The position numbers were made by a program, and so were the translations under genes. From positions 124,001-188,000 of the forward strand of contig JBNKIR010000001.1 in the NCBI GenBank assembly GCA_050290785.1: a stretch of 64,000 nucleotides of DNA, written 5' to 3'. Position 1 is the stretch's first letter. Each line of letters opens with the position of its first letter. Positions 52,283-60,632 of the stretch are shown here, in pieces. The stretch comes from JAAGZL01 sp050290785 (GTDB taxonomy: Bacteria > Pseudomonadota > Gammaproteobacteria > Chromatiales > Chromatiaceae). The notes beneath the pieces were generated by a model that saw nothing but the letters and a program-made list of their open reading frames with translations, made no database searches and was not told where the DNA came from.

Positions 52283-54436
52283 ATGAAAAGAGCCCACCTG
52301 AAAGCAGTTCCGTCAAAAGTACTGAGCATACCGCTGCAAGATGCATCACAGGACATATGGGATACCAAATACCGCCTGAAGACCAAGGATGGAACTCCTG
52401 TAGACGCGGATTTGGACGGTACCTACGCCCGCGTGGCCAAGGCTCTTGCCGAGATGGAAATAACCCCCGAACTGCAGGAAAAGTGGGAAGAACGGTTTAT
52501 CTGGGCCCTGCGCAATGGCGCTATTCCGGCTGGACGTATCACCTCCAATGCCGGCGCAAAGGAACATAAACCCGCCACATCTACCATCAACTGCACTGTC
52601 TCCGGCACCATTCAGGATTCCATGAACGAAATCCTGGGGAAGGTACATGAGGCCGGTCTTACCCTTAAGGCAGGCTGTGGTATCGGTTATGAATTTTCCA
52701 CCCTACGCCCGAAGGGGGCCTATGTCAGCGGCGCCGGCGCATATACCTCAGGCCCCCTATCCTTCATGGATATCTACGACAAGATGTGTTTTACCGTATC
52801 ATCCGCCGGCGGCCGCAGGGGCGCCCAGATGGCAACCTTCGATATCGGGCATCCGGATGTTATGGATTTCATCCGCGCCAAGCGTGAGGCCGGACGTCTA
52901 CGCCAGTTTAACCTGTCATTGCTGATCACAGAGGAGTTCGTTGAAGCAGTTAAAAAGGATGAGATGTGGAAACTGGCCTTCCCCATTACCGAGAAAGAGC
53001 TAGAGACTGACAAAATAGATCTGGAAGATAAAGATCAGATCATATGGCGTGATTGGCCCCATGCCGAAGGCTATGTCACCAACGGTAGCTGCAAGATCGC
53101 CTGCAAGGTCTACAAGACAATCCGCGCCAGACGTCTGTGGGATGTTATCATGTCCTCCACCTATGACTATGCAGAACCAGGATTCATCCTCATAGACAAG
53201 GTAAACGAGATGAATAATAACTGGTTCTGTGAGGACGTAAGGGCCACCAACCCGTGTGGCGAACAACCACTCCCGCCCTATGGCGCATGTCTGCTCGGAT
53301 CGATCAACCTGACCAAGTTTGTGCGTAATCCTTTCACTCCTGAGGCACGCTTCGACTGGGATACATTCCGCGAAGTCATCAGGATCTTTACCCGCATGCT
53401 GGACAATGTGGTGGATATGAACGGCCTACCGCTGGAGCAGCAGCAACAGGAGATCACGCATAAACGCCGCCATGGCATGGGTTATCTTGGACTTGGATCC
53501 ACCATAACCATGCTGTGCATGAAGTACGGGGAACAGCAATCACTGGAGTTTACCGAACGCGTAACCAAGGAACTTGCCCTGGAAGGATGGCGTACCGGCC
53601 AGGAGCTGGCGGAAGAGAAAGGGGCCGCCCCTATCATGGATGAGGAGTTTACCGTCACATCCGAGATGCTGTGCAGGCGCCCGGAGATGAATAAAGATAA
53701 CTGGAAGGTTGGAGATAAGATCAAGGGTAGGATACTGCATGCAAAATACAGCCGTTATATGCAGCAGCTTGCTCAGGAAGATCCAGAGTTGGTGGCAAAG
53801 ATAGTCGAGACCGGTTGTCGTTTCACCCATCATAGTTCCATTGCACCTACAGGCACTATCTCTCTATCCCTGGCCAACAACGCCAGCAACGGCATTGAGC
53901 CCAGTTTTGCCCATCACTATTCGCGCAACATAATACGCGCCGGCAAGAAGAGCAAAGAGAAGGTGGATGTATTCAGTTTTGAACTCCTGGCATACAGGGA
54001 GCTTATCAATCCCAACGCCATGCCTTATGCTGAGAACGAAAACGATAGGTTACCGGAATATTTCATCTCTGCTGATGACGTAACGCCAACACAGCATGTG
54101 GACATTCAGGCGGCCGCTCAAAAATGGATCGACTCATCCATATCAAAGACAGCCAATGTGCCCACAGATTTCCCATATGAGGAATTCAAGGACATCTATT
54201 TATATGCCTATGAAAAGGGGCTGAAGGGATGTACCACATTCCGTTTCAACCCTGAGGCGTTCCAAGGCGTACTGGTAAAAGATGAAGATCTGGAAAACAC
54301 CACCTATCGGTTTACTCTGGATGATGGCAGTGTAGTAGAGGTTAAAGGTAATGAAGAGATCGAATATGACGGCGAAACACACACCGCCGCCAACCTCTTT
54401 GACGCTCTAAAAGAAGGCTACTACGGCAAGTTCTAA
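52283..54436 (+). CDS. nrdJa: Adenosylcobalamin-dependent (class II) ribonucleotide reductase, large part (NrdJa)
   Basis: A 717-residue catalytic chain that reduces ribonucleotides to deoxyribonucleotides without needing oxygen. Family hallmarks: ATSTINCTVSGTI, AGCGIGYEFSTLRPKGA, FNLSLLITEEFV, ATNPCGEQPLPPYGACLLGSINL (finger-loop cysteine) and APTGTISLSLANNASNGIEP. It ends in a GSVVEVKGNEEIEYDG segment without the TSCPD and Cys-rich tail of one-piece NrdJ; that part is on the next gene, as in the split NrdJa/NrdJb of Pseudomonas. The ATG at 52283 lacks a strong ribosome site. Works in anoxic or microoxic conditions. Confidence 0.93.
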   Translation: MKRAHLKAVPSKVLSIPLQDASQDIWDTKYRLKTKDGTPVDADLDGTYARVAKALAEMEITPELQEKWEERFIWALRNGAIPAGRITSNAGAKEHKPATSTINCTVSGTIQDSMNEILGKVHEAGLTLKAGCGIGYEFSTLRPKGAYVSGAGAYTSGPLSFMDIYDKMCFTVSSAGGRRGAQMATFDIGHPDVMDFIRAKREAGRLRQFNLSLLITEEFVEAVKKDEMWKLAFPITEKELETDKIDLEDKDQIIWRDWPHAEGYVTNGSCKIACKVYKTIRARRLWDVIMSSTYDYAEPGFILIDKVNEMNNNWFCEDVRATNPCGEQPLPPYGACLLGSINLTKFVRNPFTPEARFDWDTFREVIRIFTRMLDNVVDMNGLPLEQQQQEITHKRRHGMGYLGLGSTITMLCMKYGEQQSLEFTERVTKELALEGWRTGQELAEEKGAAPIMDEEFTVTSEMLCRRPEMNKDNWKVGDKIKGRILHAKYSRYMQQLAQEDPELVAKIVETGCRFTHHSSIAPTGTISLSLANNASNGIEPSFAHHYSRNIIRAGKKSKEKVDVFSFELLAYRELINPNAMPYAENENDRLPEYFISADDVTPTQHVDIQAAAQKWIDSSISKTANVPTDFPYEEFKDIYLYAYEKGLKGCTTFRFNPEAFQGVLVKDEDLENTTYRFTLDDGSVVEVKGNEEIEYDGETHTAANLFDALKEGYYGKF

Positions 54437-54496
54437 ATTAACATTAATATTTTTCATGGTGTTCATAGACGAATGCCAGATGATGAGGCAGAGACA

Positions 54497-55195
54497 ATGG
54501 CTATAAAAATCGACAAACAGATCGTTGACTATTCAGTGGCGAAGGAAAAGGAAACAACATCTACCACAGAGGTTACTGCAGTTGAGCAACAGGAAAGCAA
54601 CATAATCCATATGCATGAAAAGGTCGAGAGACCTGAGATGCTGTTCGGTTCAACTTATAAGATCAAGACCCCGTTATCGGAACATGCACTCTATGTAACC
54701 ATAAATGACATAATCCTGAATCAGGGTACCGAGCATGAAGTGCGGCGTCCATTCGAGATCTTTATCAACTCCAAAAATATGGATCATTTCCAGTGGATTG
54801 TCGCCCTGACCAAGATTATATCCGCAGTATTCCGCAAAGGCGGTGATGTAACCTTCCTGGTGGAAGAGCTACGTTCCGTATTCAATCCCAGTGGCGGTTA
54901 TTTCAAAAAAGGCGGCAAATACATGCCATCTCTGGTAGCGGAGATTGGTGATGTCATACACTGCCACCTGGTGATGATAGGTCTGCTCAAAGAAGAAGGT
55001 CCAGATGAGCATCAGCAAAAACTGATCAATCAGAAACGCGCTGAATATGAGGCATCCATCAACATGAAGGATTCTGAGCACTGCAGTGAATTTCCCGATG
55101 GGGCCCAACTATGCATGAAGTGTAATACCAAGGCGATGATCCAGATGGACGGCTGTCTTACCTGCCTTAACTGTGGTGAATCCAAATGCGGGTAG
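54497..55195 (+). CDS. nrdJb: Class II ribonucleotide reductase, C-terminal part (NrdJb, TSCPD domain)
   Basis: A 232-residue protein carrying the TSCPD domain (HALYVTINDIIL; NSKNMDHFQWIVALTKIISAV) and a C-terminal zinc-ribbon-like tail (CMKCNTK; CLTCLNCGESKCG) whose last cysteines can re-reduce the active site. It completes NrdJa in Pseudomonas-type split enzymes. Start at ATG 54497 (MAIKIDKQIVDYSV) fits NrdJb N-termini and has AGGCAGAG upstream; an ATG at 54473 has no ribosome site. Cotranscribed with nrdJa (60 nt apart). Confidence 0.9.
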   Translation: MAIKIDKQIVDYSVAKEKETTSTTEVTAVEQQESNIIHMHEKVERPEMLFGSTYKIKTPLSEHALYVTINDIILNQGTEHEVRRPFEIFINSKNMDHFQWIVALTKIISAVFRKGGDVTFLVEELRSVFNPSGGYFKKGGKYMPSLVAEIGDVIHCHLVMIGLLKEEGPDEHQQKLINQKRAEYEASINMKDSEHCSEFPDGAQLCMKCNTKAMIQMDGCLTCLNCGESKCG

Positions 55196-55250
55196 GCTTT
55201 ACGCCAGCAGGCTGAAAACCACAGATAGCTGCATACCAACGTACCGACAT

Positions 55251-55278
55251 AAAGGATCACCATATGGTGGTCCTTTTA
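55251..55278 (+). terminator. Intrinsic terminator after nrdJb
   Basis: AAAGGATCACC (55251-55261), ATAT, GGTGGTCCTTT (55266-55276), with one T-G wobble, then TTA. It closes the nrdJ operon 56 nt after its stop. Confidence 0.75.
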
Positions 55279-55407
55279 CCTTCATACACTATTTGATTTA
55301 TCCACGTATAGATTAATATTGATACTCGAACCCTTTTGTCTAATAACCGAGCATTGTATGATAGATATCGTATGGGTGTTTTCGCATAACAGAATTTGGA
55401 ATCAGAA

Positions 55408-56082
55408 ATGAATGTCATTGAGTTTATTAGGGAAAAAACCGAGAATATTCAACAAAATAACGCTGAATTTATCGCCAAGCTGGAGCCCAAATTCCGCGAC
55501 CTGTCACACCGCCTAAATGACAAGATCGCCAATACCCTCAATAACCCATGGATATCGCGCTTTAACCCATTCGAAGATGAATCCTCTGGTGGCGAAGAGG
55601 ATCCTGTTGTTTCTCTGGCTGCCGAAACCACCTACAAAGCACTCAAACAAAAGATTGGACAAGAGACATTCCTGGGAGAGTGGCAAACCGTTGATCAGGA
55701 ATGCATCAACAAGTTTGCGGATATAACCGGTGATAACCAGTGGATACACACTGATCCCGAGCGGGCCAGGATAGAATCACCCTTCAAATCCACCATAGCC
55801 CACGGCTTTCTGACTCTGGCTTTGATTCCAACCCTTACCGAGACCGTTGACCCGGATAATAATCCATACCCTGAGGCCAAGATGGTCGTGAACTACGGAC
55901 TAAACCGAGTACGTTTCCCTTTTCCGGTCAAGGCCGGATCCAGAGTAAGGGCAAGGAAAAAACTGATAAGCGTAACGCCTACAAAACGAAGCATCGAGGT
56001 TGTAAACGAGGTCAGCATAGAGGTGGAAAACAGGACACGCCCGGCATGTGTTGCAGAGACGGTATTAAGACTTTACTTCTAA
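55408..56082 (+). CDS. MaoC-like hot-dog dehydratase family protein
   Basis: A 224-residue protein with about 80 charged, helical N-terminal residues and a MaoC/R-hydratase hot-dog domain from about 90. The hydratase motif appears as FADITGDNQWIHTDPERA (catalytic Asp and His) and is followed by AHGFLTLALIPTL, and later GLNRVRFPFPVKAGSRVR. Such enzymes hydrate trans-2-enoyl-CoA or work as dehydratases. The substrate is unknown. ATG 55408 is preferred to a TTG 12 nt earlier. First of three hot-dog-type genes in a row. Confidence 0.85.
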   Translation: MNVIEFIREKTENIQQNNAEFIAKLEPKFRDLSHRLNDKIANTLNNPWISRFNPFEDESSGGEEDPVVSLAAETTYKALKQKIGQETFLGEWQTVDQECINKFADITGDNQWIHTDPERARIESPFKSTIAHGFLTLALIPTLTETVDPDNNPYPEAKMVVNYGLNRVRFPFPVKAGSRVRARKKLISVTPTKRSIEVVNEVSIEVENRTRPACVAETVLRLYF

Positions 56083-56089
56083 AATCATA

Positions 56090-56542
56090 TCAGCCCAGCT
56101 TCACAAATGATGAATAATTCCCAGTATAAAAAACAGCAACTCCTTCATCTGTAAATATCTCAGCTTCAAGTTCAATTCTGGCCCTGTTGCCCTGTTTAAG
56201 TCTTCGGATGAATTCACTAAAAATCTCTTCATCCGGTAACCTGCATCTGGCCTTTATGTCACCTCTGACCGGAAGCATATAATCGATCCTGGCCTGACCC
56301 AATACACTATGGGCATCAATACCCTCCTCTTCAAATTTGAGATGCAGCATACCCCAGCAGGTAACAGCACATATGCTATACAGACTCCCTCCAAATGCGG
56401 TCCCATGTATATTTATATTAGGTGCAAAATCTGCATGCAGTACCAATTCATTCCCATCATGGGATTCAACACGCATTCCCATCTGCTCAGTGAGAGGAAC
56501 CTCGGTATGCAACGTCTGTTCAAGTGTCTTAATTGTGTCCAT
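56090..56542 (-). CDS. YiiD_C-type hot-dog thioesterase
   Basis: A 150-residue putative acyl-CoA thioesterase of the family related to the C-terminal half of E. coli YiiD. The signature APNINIHGTAFGGSLYSICA is complete (Asn and His near the active site), and the C-terminus AVFYTGNYSSFV fits the fold. It is convergent with the MaoC-like gene (8-nt gap). Substrate unknown. Confidence 0.87.
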   Translation of the reverse strand: MDTIKTLEQTLHTEVPLTEQMGMRVESHDGNELVLHADFAPNINIHGTAFGGSLYSICAVTCWGMLHLKFEEEGIDAHSVLGQARIDYMLPVRGDIKARCRLPDEEIFSEFIRRLKQGNRARIELEAEIFTDEGVAVFYTGNYSSFVKLG

Positions 56543-56710
56543 TTTCAGCGTATTTCAATTATTTTGGGTGGAGTAGCATGTTAGTTTGCGGTTAAAATTA
56601 TATCTTTGTTGAATTCTGATATTAACCTATCTCATCATGATATGGATGAAATCTGTTCAATAATAAGAGAACACATTGGCCATATATAGGTAACCAGTAG
56701 AAATTCCATC

Positions 56711-57418
56711 ATGTTTCTTAACGATTATTACTCTGAATCCGATGCAGGTATCCAGTTCACCCGCAAGCAGGCAAGTGACTTCGCAAAGTATGTAGCAGGT
56801 GATTTTAACCCCCTGCATGACCCGGATAATAAGATGTTTTGTGTTCCTGGTGATCTGCTGTTCTCAGTAGCTCTCGCTAAATTGGGACTGAGCAAACAGA
56901 TGAAATTCACCTTTTCCGGCATGGTAGACGATACTACCAGAATCGTCTTCCAGCAGGCAGATGATGGCTCTATCGAGGCCAAAGATGACACGGGGAAGAG
57001 TTATCTTTCCATCACACGATCTGGCGATACATCTCATGATGATACTGCCATTACGTCACTGGCCAAGGGATACGTGGAATTCTCAGGAAGAACATTCCCT
57101 CACATACTTGTACCCCTTATGCAGAAAGAAGGTCTGATGATTAACCCAGGCCGCCCGTTGGTTATCTATGAAAGCATGGAGATAGATCTGGAAAGGCTGG
57201 ATATCATTAATCCAGAACTTGAGCTGACTGAGACTTCGTTTGAGGTCAACGGTAAAAAGGGACGGGGCAAACTTGGATTCTGCCTGAAACAGGGCGGAGA
57301 TATCATAGGCAATGGTATAAAAAACATGTCTCTGCGTGGTCTGCGGCCATATGAACAGGAGCAGATCGACATAATCGTAGATGACTATATGCAGCGCCGT
57401 GATATATTATCTAATTAA
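56711..57418 (+). CDS. DUF3581 family protein with a hydratase-2-like motif
   Basis: A 235-residue protein matching DUF3581, found in many gammaproteobacteria with no assigned function. Residues 17-45 read ASDFAKYVAGDFNPLHDPDN, which is the R-specific hydratase-2 pattern (G-D-x-N-P-x-H) that supplies catalytic Asp and His in MaoC/PhaJ enzymes. The C-terminal half (GYVEFSGRTFPHILVPLM; PLVIYESMEIDLERLDI) looks like a second hot-dog unit. It may be an enoyl-thioester hydratase or a non-catalytic relative. Position next to MaoC-like and thioesterase genes supports lipid or acyl-CoA work. Confidence 0.8.
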   Translation: MFLNDYYSESDAGIQFTRKQASDFAKYVAGDFNPLHDPDNKMFCVPGDLLFSVALAKLGLSKQMKFTFSGMVDDTTRIVFQQADDGSIEAKDDTGKSYLSITRSGDTSHDDTAITSLAKGYVEFSGRTFPHILVPLMQKEGLMINPGRPLVIYESMEIDLERLDIINPELELTETSFEVNGKKGRGKLGFCLKQGGDIIGNGIKNMSLRGLRPYEQEQIDIIVDDYMQRRDILSN

Positions 57419-57505
57419 TTCATATAGTTATTTACTCTAGATGTTCTGTCAGGCTTTAATCCAGCATAATTTAGTTCCCGCATTTCAGATGAAGAAATGT
57501 ATGCT

Positions 57506-57536
57506 TTGACTTCTGTTCAAGCTTTTTTGCTAGAAT
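57506..57536 (+). promoter_or_regulatory. Candidate promoter upstream of the orphan gene at 57636
   Basis: TTGACT (57506-57511) and TAGAAT (57531-57536) with an extended -10 TGC; spacing 19 nt is long. The rest of the 217-bp gap (57419-57635) is AT-rich with no other feature. A minus-strand frame over 57471-57758 is a shadow. Confidence 0.4.
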
Positions 57537-57635
57537 TATCGACTTGTTTTTAATACATAATAAGATATAGCGAAATAACCGATAAGGCATTGAATTAGGC
57601 AGATCCTGTTCCTTGGAGTAACCTACCGATACACG

Positions 57636-58214
57636 ATGGAAAATCTCTTTGAAATTGGTTTGGAAAAACTCCTCATCGCCCGCAGGAATGGTGATGAACT
57701 CGTTCTCGGATATGTGGATGCCGGTGACAAGAATCTCAGTTTTTGCCCCCAGTTCCAAAATATCCGCCTGGATGGTCCTATAGCACCGGTTGGGGTGCTA
57801 TCCAGCCCATTAGATTCATACTGTTGGGACACCCTTACCTTCTACGGGGCGTCACACATTACCCAGAAAATCCCATCTAAGGTCAGCGAGCAACTGAAGA
57901 ACATCCTAAATGATGACAATGTATCCTTATGGAAGATGACAAGTTCCTACTATAAGGCCTATGAATTCCTGTTAAGCATTGGAATTACCCCTATAATCAT
58001 CGATAAATGGTCAGATCTTCAGGTACCGGAAAGGAATGGTAGTCTGCATAAATTACGAGGTCCCGTTGTTTCCAATTTTCCCCTATTGAATAAAAGAAGA
58101 GAGGTTCAGTTTTATCTTCAGAATAAAATCAGAGAGGAAATTCAAACAATAAGGGTCAAGGAAAAGGAGTTTTCTGAGGAAGAGATGCTGGAACTATTCA
58201 AAGATTATCTCTAG
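57636..58214 (+). CDS. Hypothetical protein, no recognised family
   Basis: A 192-residue soluble protein. No signal peptide, membrane segment or catalytic motif is visible. The N-terminal half has short strands (ELVLGYVDAG; NIRLDGPIAPVGVL), the middle is helical (VSEQLKNILNDDNVSLWKM; YYKAYEFLLSIGI), and the C-terminal 40 residues are charged and helical (IREEIQTIRVKEKEFSEEEMLELF). It lies 38 nt before the cNMP-rhodanese gene on the same strand and may share its operon. Codon use appears normal. The start has no close ribosome site. Confidence 0.65.
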   Translation: MENLFEIGLEKLLIARRNGDELVLGYVDAGDKNLSFCPQFQNIRLDGPIAPVGVLSSPLDSYCWDTLTFYGASHITQKIPSKVSEQLKNILNDDNVSLWKMTSSYYKAYEFLLSIGITPIIIDKWSDLQVPERNGSLHKLRGPVVSNFPLLNKRREVQFYLQNKIREEIQTIRVKEKEFSEEEMLELFKDYL

Positions 58215-58252
58215 GATCATACTAAATATTACGCTTTGACAGAGAGGGAAGG

Positions 58253-59296
58253 ATGGAGCTTGATCTTAACAAATTCCGCACGCTAATCCCCATTAATGCC
58301 TTGTATGAAAATAACCTCATGCAACTGGCCAAGCATGCCAAAATAATAAAACTATCTAAAGGCGAAACGGTTTTCCATCAGGGTGACCAGGATCACTACT
58401 CGCTTTTCCTGCTCTCCGGAGTCATCGCCCTTTCATCACCTGATAACGATGATAAAGAGATAGCTGCAGGATCAAACACCGCCAGCTATGCACTGGCCCC
58501 GGACACACCCCGTAAATTTGATGCTGTTGTGGCATCAGATAGCGCCAGCCTGGTACAGGTAGACAGGGTATTACTCGAACGATTACTGGCCTGGGGCGAG
58601 TCCACGGCACCGAATGATGCAGACGCACAATCGGTAACAGACAGAGGACCATCCGCGCTGGATAGTGAATGGATGATGGCTATGTTACAGACAGAGACGT
58701 TTAAACGTCTTCCGGCGCAGAATATCCAAGAGTTGTTTTCCAGGATGGAGGAACTAACGGTAAAAGAGGGTGATGAGATAGTCAGATTAGGTGAGGATGG
58801 CGGTTATTACTATATGGTAAAGATGGGACGCTGCCAGGTAAGCCGTCCCACATCGGATGGTAATGAAGAGGTGCTGGCGGAGATCGGTAGAGGAAGCAGC
58901 TTCGGAGAAGAGTCACTTATATCTGATTCACCGCGCAATGCGACGATCACTATGCTCACCGATGGTACACTCATGCGTCTGTCCAAGCAGGACTTTATCG
59001 ATCTATACAATGGGCCGATCCAAAACCTGGTCACCATGGACGAGGCCATGCAGATGGTTGAGAATGGCTCTGTACTGCTGGATGTACGACTGGAAAGCGA
59101 ATATGAGAACTCCCATATTGAAGGCGCATCCAATCTACCGCTGGGGACGGTACGCGAAAAATCTGCCGACCTCGATAACGGTAAGAGCTATATACTCTAC
59201 TGTGATACCGGCCAGCGCAGCTCGACTGCGGCCTTTCTCATGAGTGCCATGGGACTGGATGTGTCTGTAATCAAGGGTGGAATATCCGGTATCTAG
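58253..59296 (+). CDS. Double cyclic nucleotide-binding-like protein with C-terminal rhodanese domain
   Basis: A 347-residue soluble protein. Residues about 10-115 are a cNMP-binding-like fold without a clear phosphate cassette (GETVFHQGDQDHYSLFLLSG). Residues about 140-255 are a second one with a good cassette, FGEESLISDSPRNATI. A rhodanese domain follows at about 265-347 (VLLDVRLESEYENSHIEGA), with the active Cys in YCDTGQRSS. This suggests sulfur transfer or a rhodanese-fold switch governed by cAMP/cGMP. GGGAAGG ribosome site. The stop overlaps the convergent tilS by 4 bp. Confidence 0.87.
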   Translation: MELDLNKFRTLIPINALYENNLMQLAKHAKIIKLSKGETVFHQGDQDHYSLFLLSGVIALSSPDNDDKEIAAGSNTASYALAPDTPRKFDAVVASDSASLVQVDRVLLERLLAWGESTAPNDADAQSVTDRGPSALDSEWMMAMLQTETFKRLPAQNIQELFSRMEELTVKEGDEIVRLGEDGGYYYMVKMGRCQVSRPTSDGNEEVLAEIGRGSSFGEESLISDSPRNATITMLTDGTLMRLSKQDFIDLYNGPIQNLVTMDEAMQMVENGSVLLDVRLESEYENSHIEGASNLPLGTVREKSADLDNGKSYILYCDTGQRSSTAAFLMSAMGLDVSVIKGGISGI

Positions 59297-60624
59297 TCTG
59301 GCTTACGATCCCAACGTAACCTTATGGCGTTTGCTGAGGTACCCGCACTGAATTCCTCACAAATCCAGATATCGCCGATGGCGGCCAATTTTCCATCAAT
59401 CTTGATCAGCGGGATCCTCTCCCGCATCCATGGTGGTATGCCTCTCTCCTGAAACATGGATTTGAGGCTCTTGGTCACATCTCTGCCGACCGGCCTGCAT
59501 CTTTCGCCACCAGATCGAAAGCAGACGCTTATCCGCCCTTTATCCCACAACTCCCGGGATATCCCTTCTGGAGCAAGTTCGGCCAACATGACACCGATCC
59601 CAGCCGGGAGACGTAGATCAGATCTGCCATCCCACTCGATCTCAATAGCACTGTCCAACGTCTGCAAGGCAGGCATGAGGTATAACCTATCGCGATATCT
59701 GCGCAGCTCCACCCCTGGCCAGTCAACCACCGGGTTTCTATCCTCTCTCGCGGTCAACATCTCCCGCAATACCCTGTCCATACGTGCGGTATCCGGCAGC
59801 TGCAGACCGGCATCCCTGACCCAGGTGCGGATTACCGCCCTGGCTCGCGGCGATGGGAGAGCCGCCAGAGCATCGATATTCATACTGTTGTCCGCATAGA
59901 TCTCCATACCCTGCAGATCCACCCTGGCAGCATCCTCGATCAACTGCTGGGCCTCGGCACAATGGCTGGCACTGCGTGATATGGTGCGATCCAGGGCAGG
60001 CCAACGCTGTTTTAGCAGTGGGATAACATCGTGCCGCAGAAAATTACGATCATAGGATATATCCCTATTGCTGAAATCTTCCACCCATTGCAGTTTATTC
60101 TGCTCAGCATACTGCAGCAGATCGGCACGGGAATAGGCCAGCAGTGGTCTTGCATGGAATCCCATGCCGAGACCGGTAAGCAGTGGCATGGCCGAGAGAC
60201 CGCTGGGACCACTGCCGCGCAATAGCTGCAACAGGACCGTCTCTGCCTGATCATCGCTATGGTGGGCCGTCAACAGGACATCGCCCTCTTGCATGAGTTC
60301 ACAGATCGCCTGATAGCGAAGCGCACGCGCCACCGCCTCCTGGCTCTCTCCTTTGCCACATCTGGCATCAATCTCAAGAACGCTGATTGGAATCGAGTTG
60401 GATCTGCAGAACTCAGAACAACACTCCGCCCACTGCTCTGCATTTGCCTGAAGACCATGGTTGACATGAACTGCATGAATCTCTGCATTCAGTTCATCAC
60501 GTATGCTTATTAAGCCATGCAGGAGTACATGGGAATCCATCCCGCCGCTATAGGCCACTAACATACGGTTACAGGATGGCAGGTCAGATATGGTTTGCAG
60601 CAACTGACCGGGGTGAAACGTCAT
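59293..60624 (-). CDS. tilS: tRNA(Ile)-lysidine synthase TilS
   Basis: A 443-residue PP-loop ATPase that converts C34 of the CAU-anticodon tRNA-Ile to lysidine, so that it reads AUA. PP-loop VAYSGGMDSHVLLH near residue 24; TAHHSDDQAETVLLQLLRGSG; TilS substrate-binding and C-terminal domains (VCFRSGGERCRPVGRD; KSLKSMFQERGIPPW). Order dnaE-accA-tilS on the minus strand is common in gammaproteobacteria. 8 nt follow accA. Confidence 0.95.
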   Translation of the reverse strand: MTFHPGQLLQTISDLPSCNRMLVAYSGGMDSHVLLHGLISIRDELNAEIHAVHVNHGLQANAEQWAECCSEFCRSNSIPISVLEIDARCGKGESQEAVARALRYQAICELMQEGDVLLTAHHSDDQAETVLLQLLRGSGPSGLSAMPLLTGLGMGFHARPLLAYSRADLLQYAEQNKLQWVEDFSNRDISYDRNFLRHDVIPLLKQRWPALDRTISRSASHCAEAQQLIEDAARVDLQGMEIYADNSMNIDALAALPSPRARAVIRTWVRDAGLQLPDTARMDRVLREMLTAREDRNPVVDWPGVELRRYRDRLYLMPALQTLDSAIEIEWDGRSDLRLPAGIGVMLAELAPEGISRELWDKGRISVCFRSGGERCRPVGRDVTKSLKSMFQERGIPPWMRERIPLIKIDGKLAAIGDIWICEEFSAGTSANAIRLRWDRKPD

Positions 60625-60632
60625 CTTGGTCG

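Noticed and set aside
52231..52569. Open frame overlapping the nrdJa start
   Set aside because: Different frame from a clear NrdJa protein; low-complexity polar composition without any family signal.
57471..57758. 95-codon minus-strand frame upstream of and overlapping the orphan gene
   Set aside because: Its first half mirrors the 57636 gene and the rest lies in AT-rich intergenic DNA; the plus-strand gene is longer and in operon with its neighbour.
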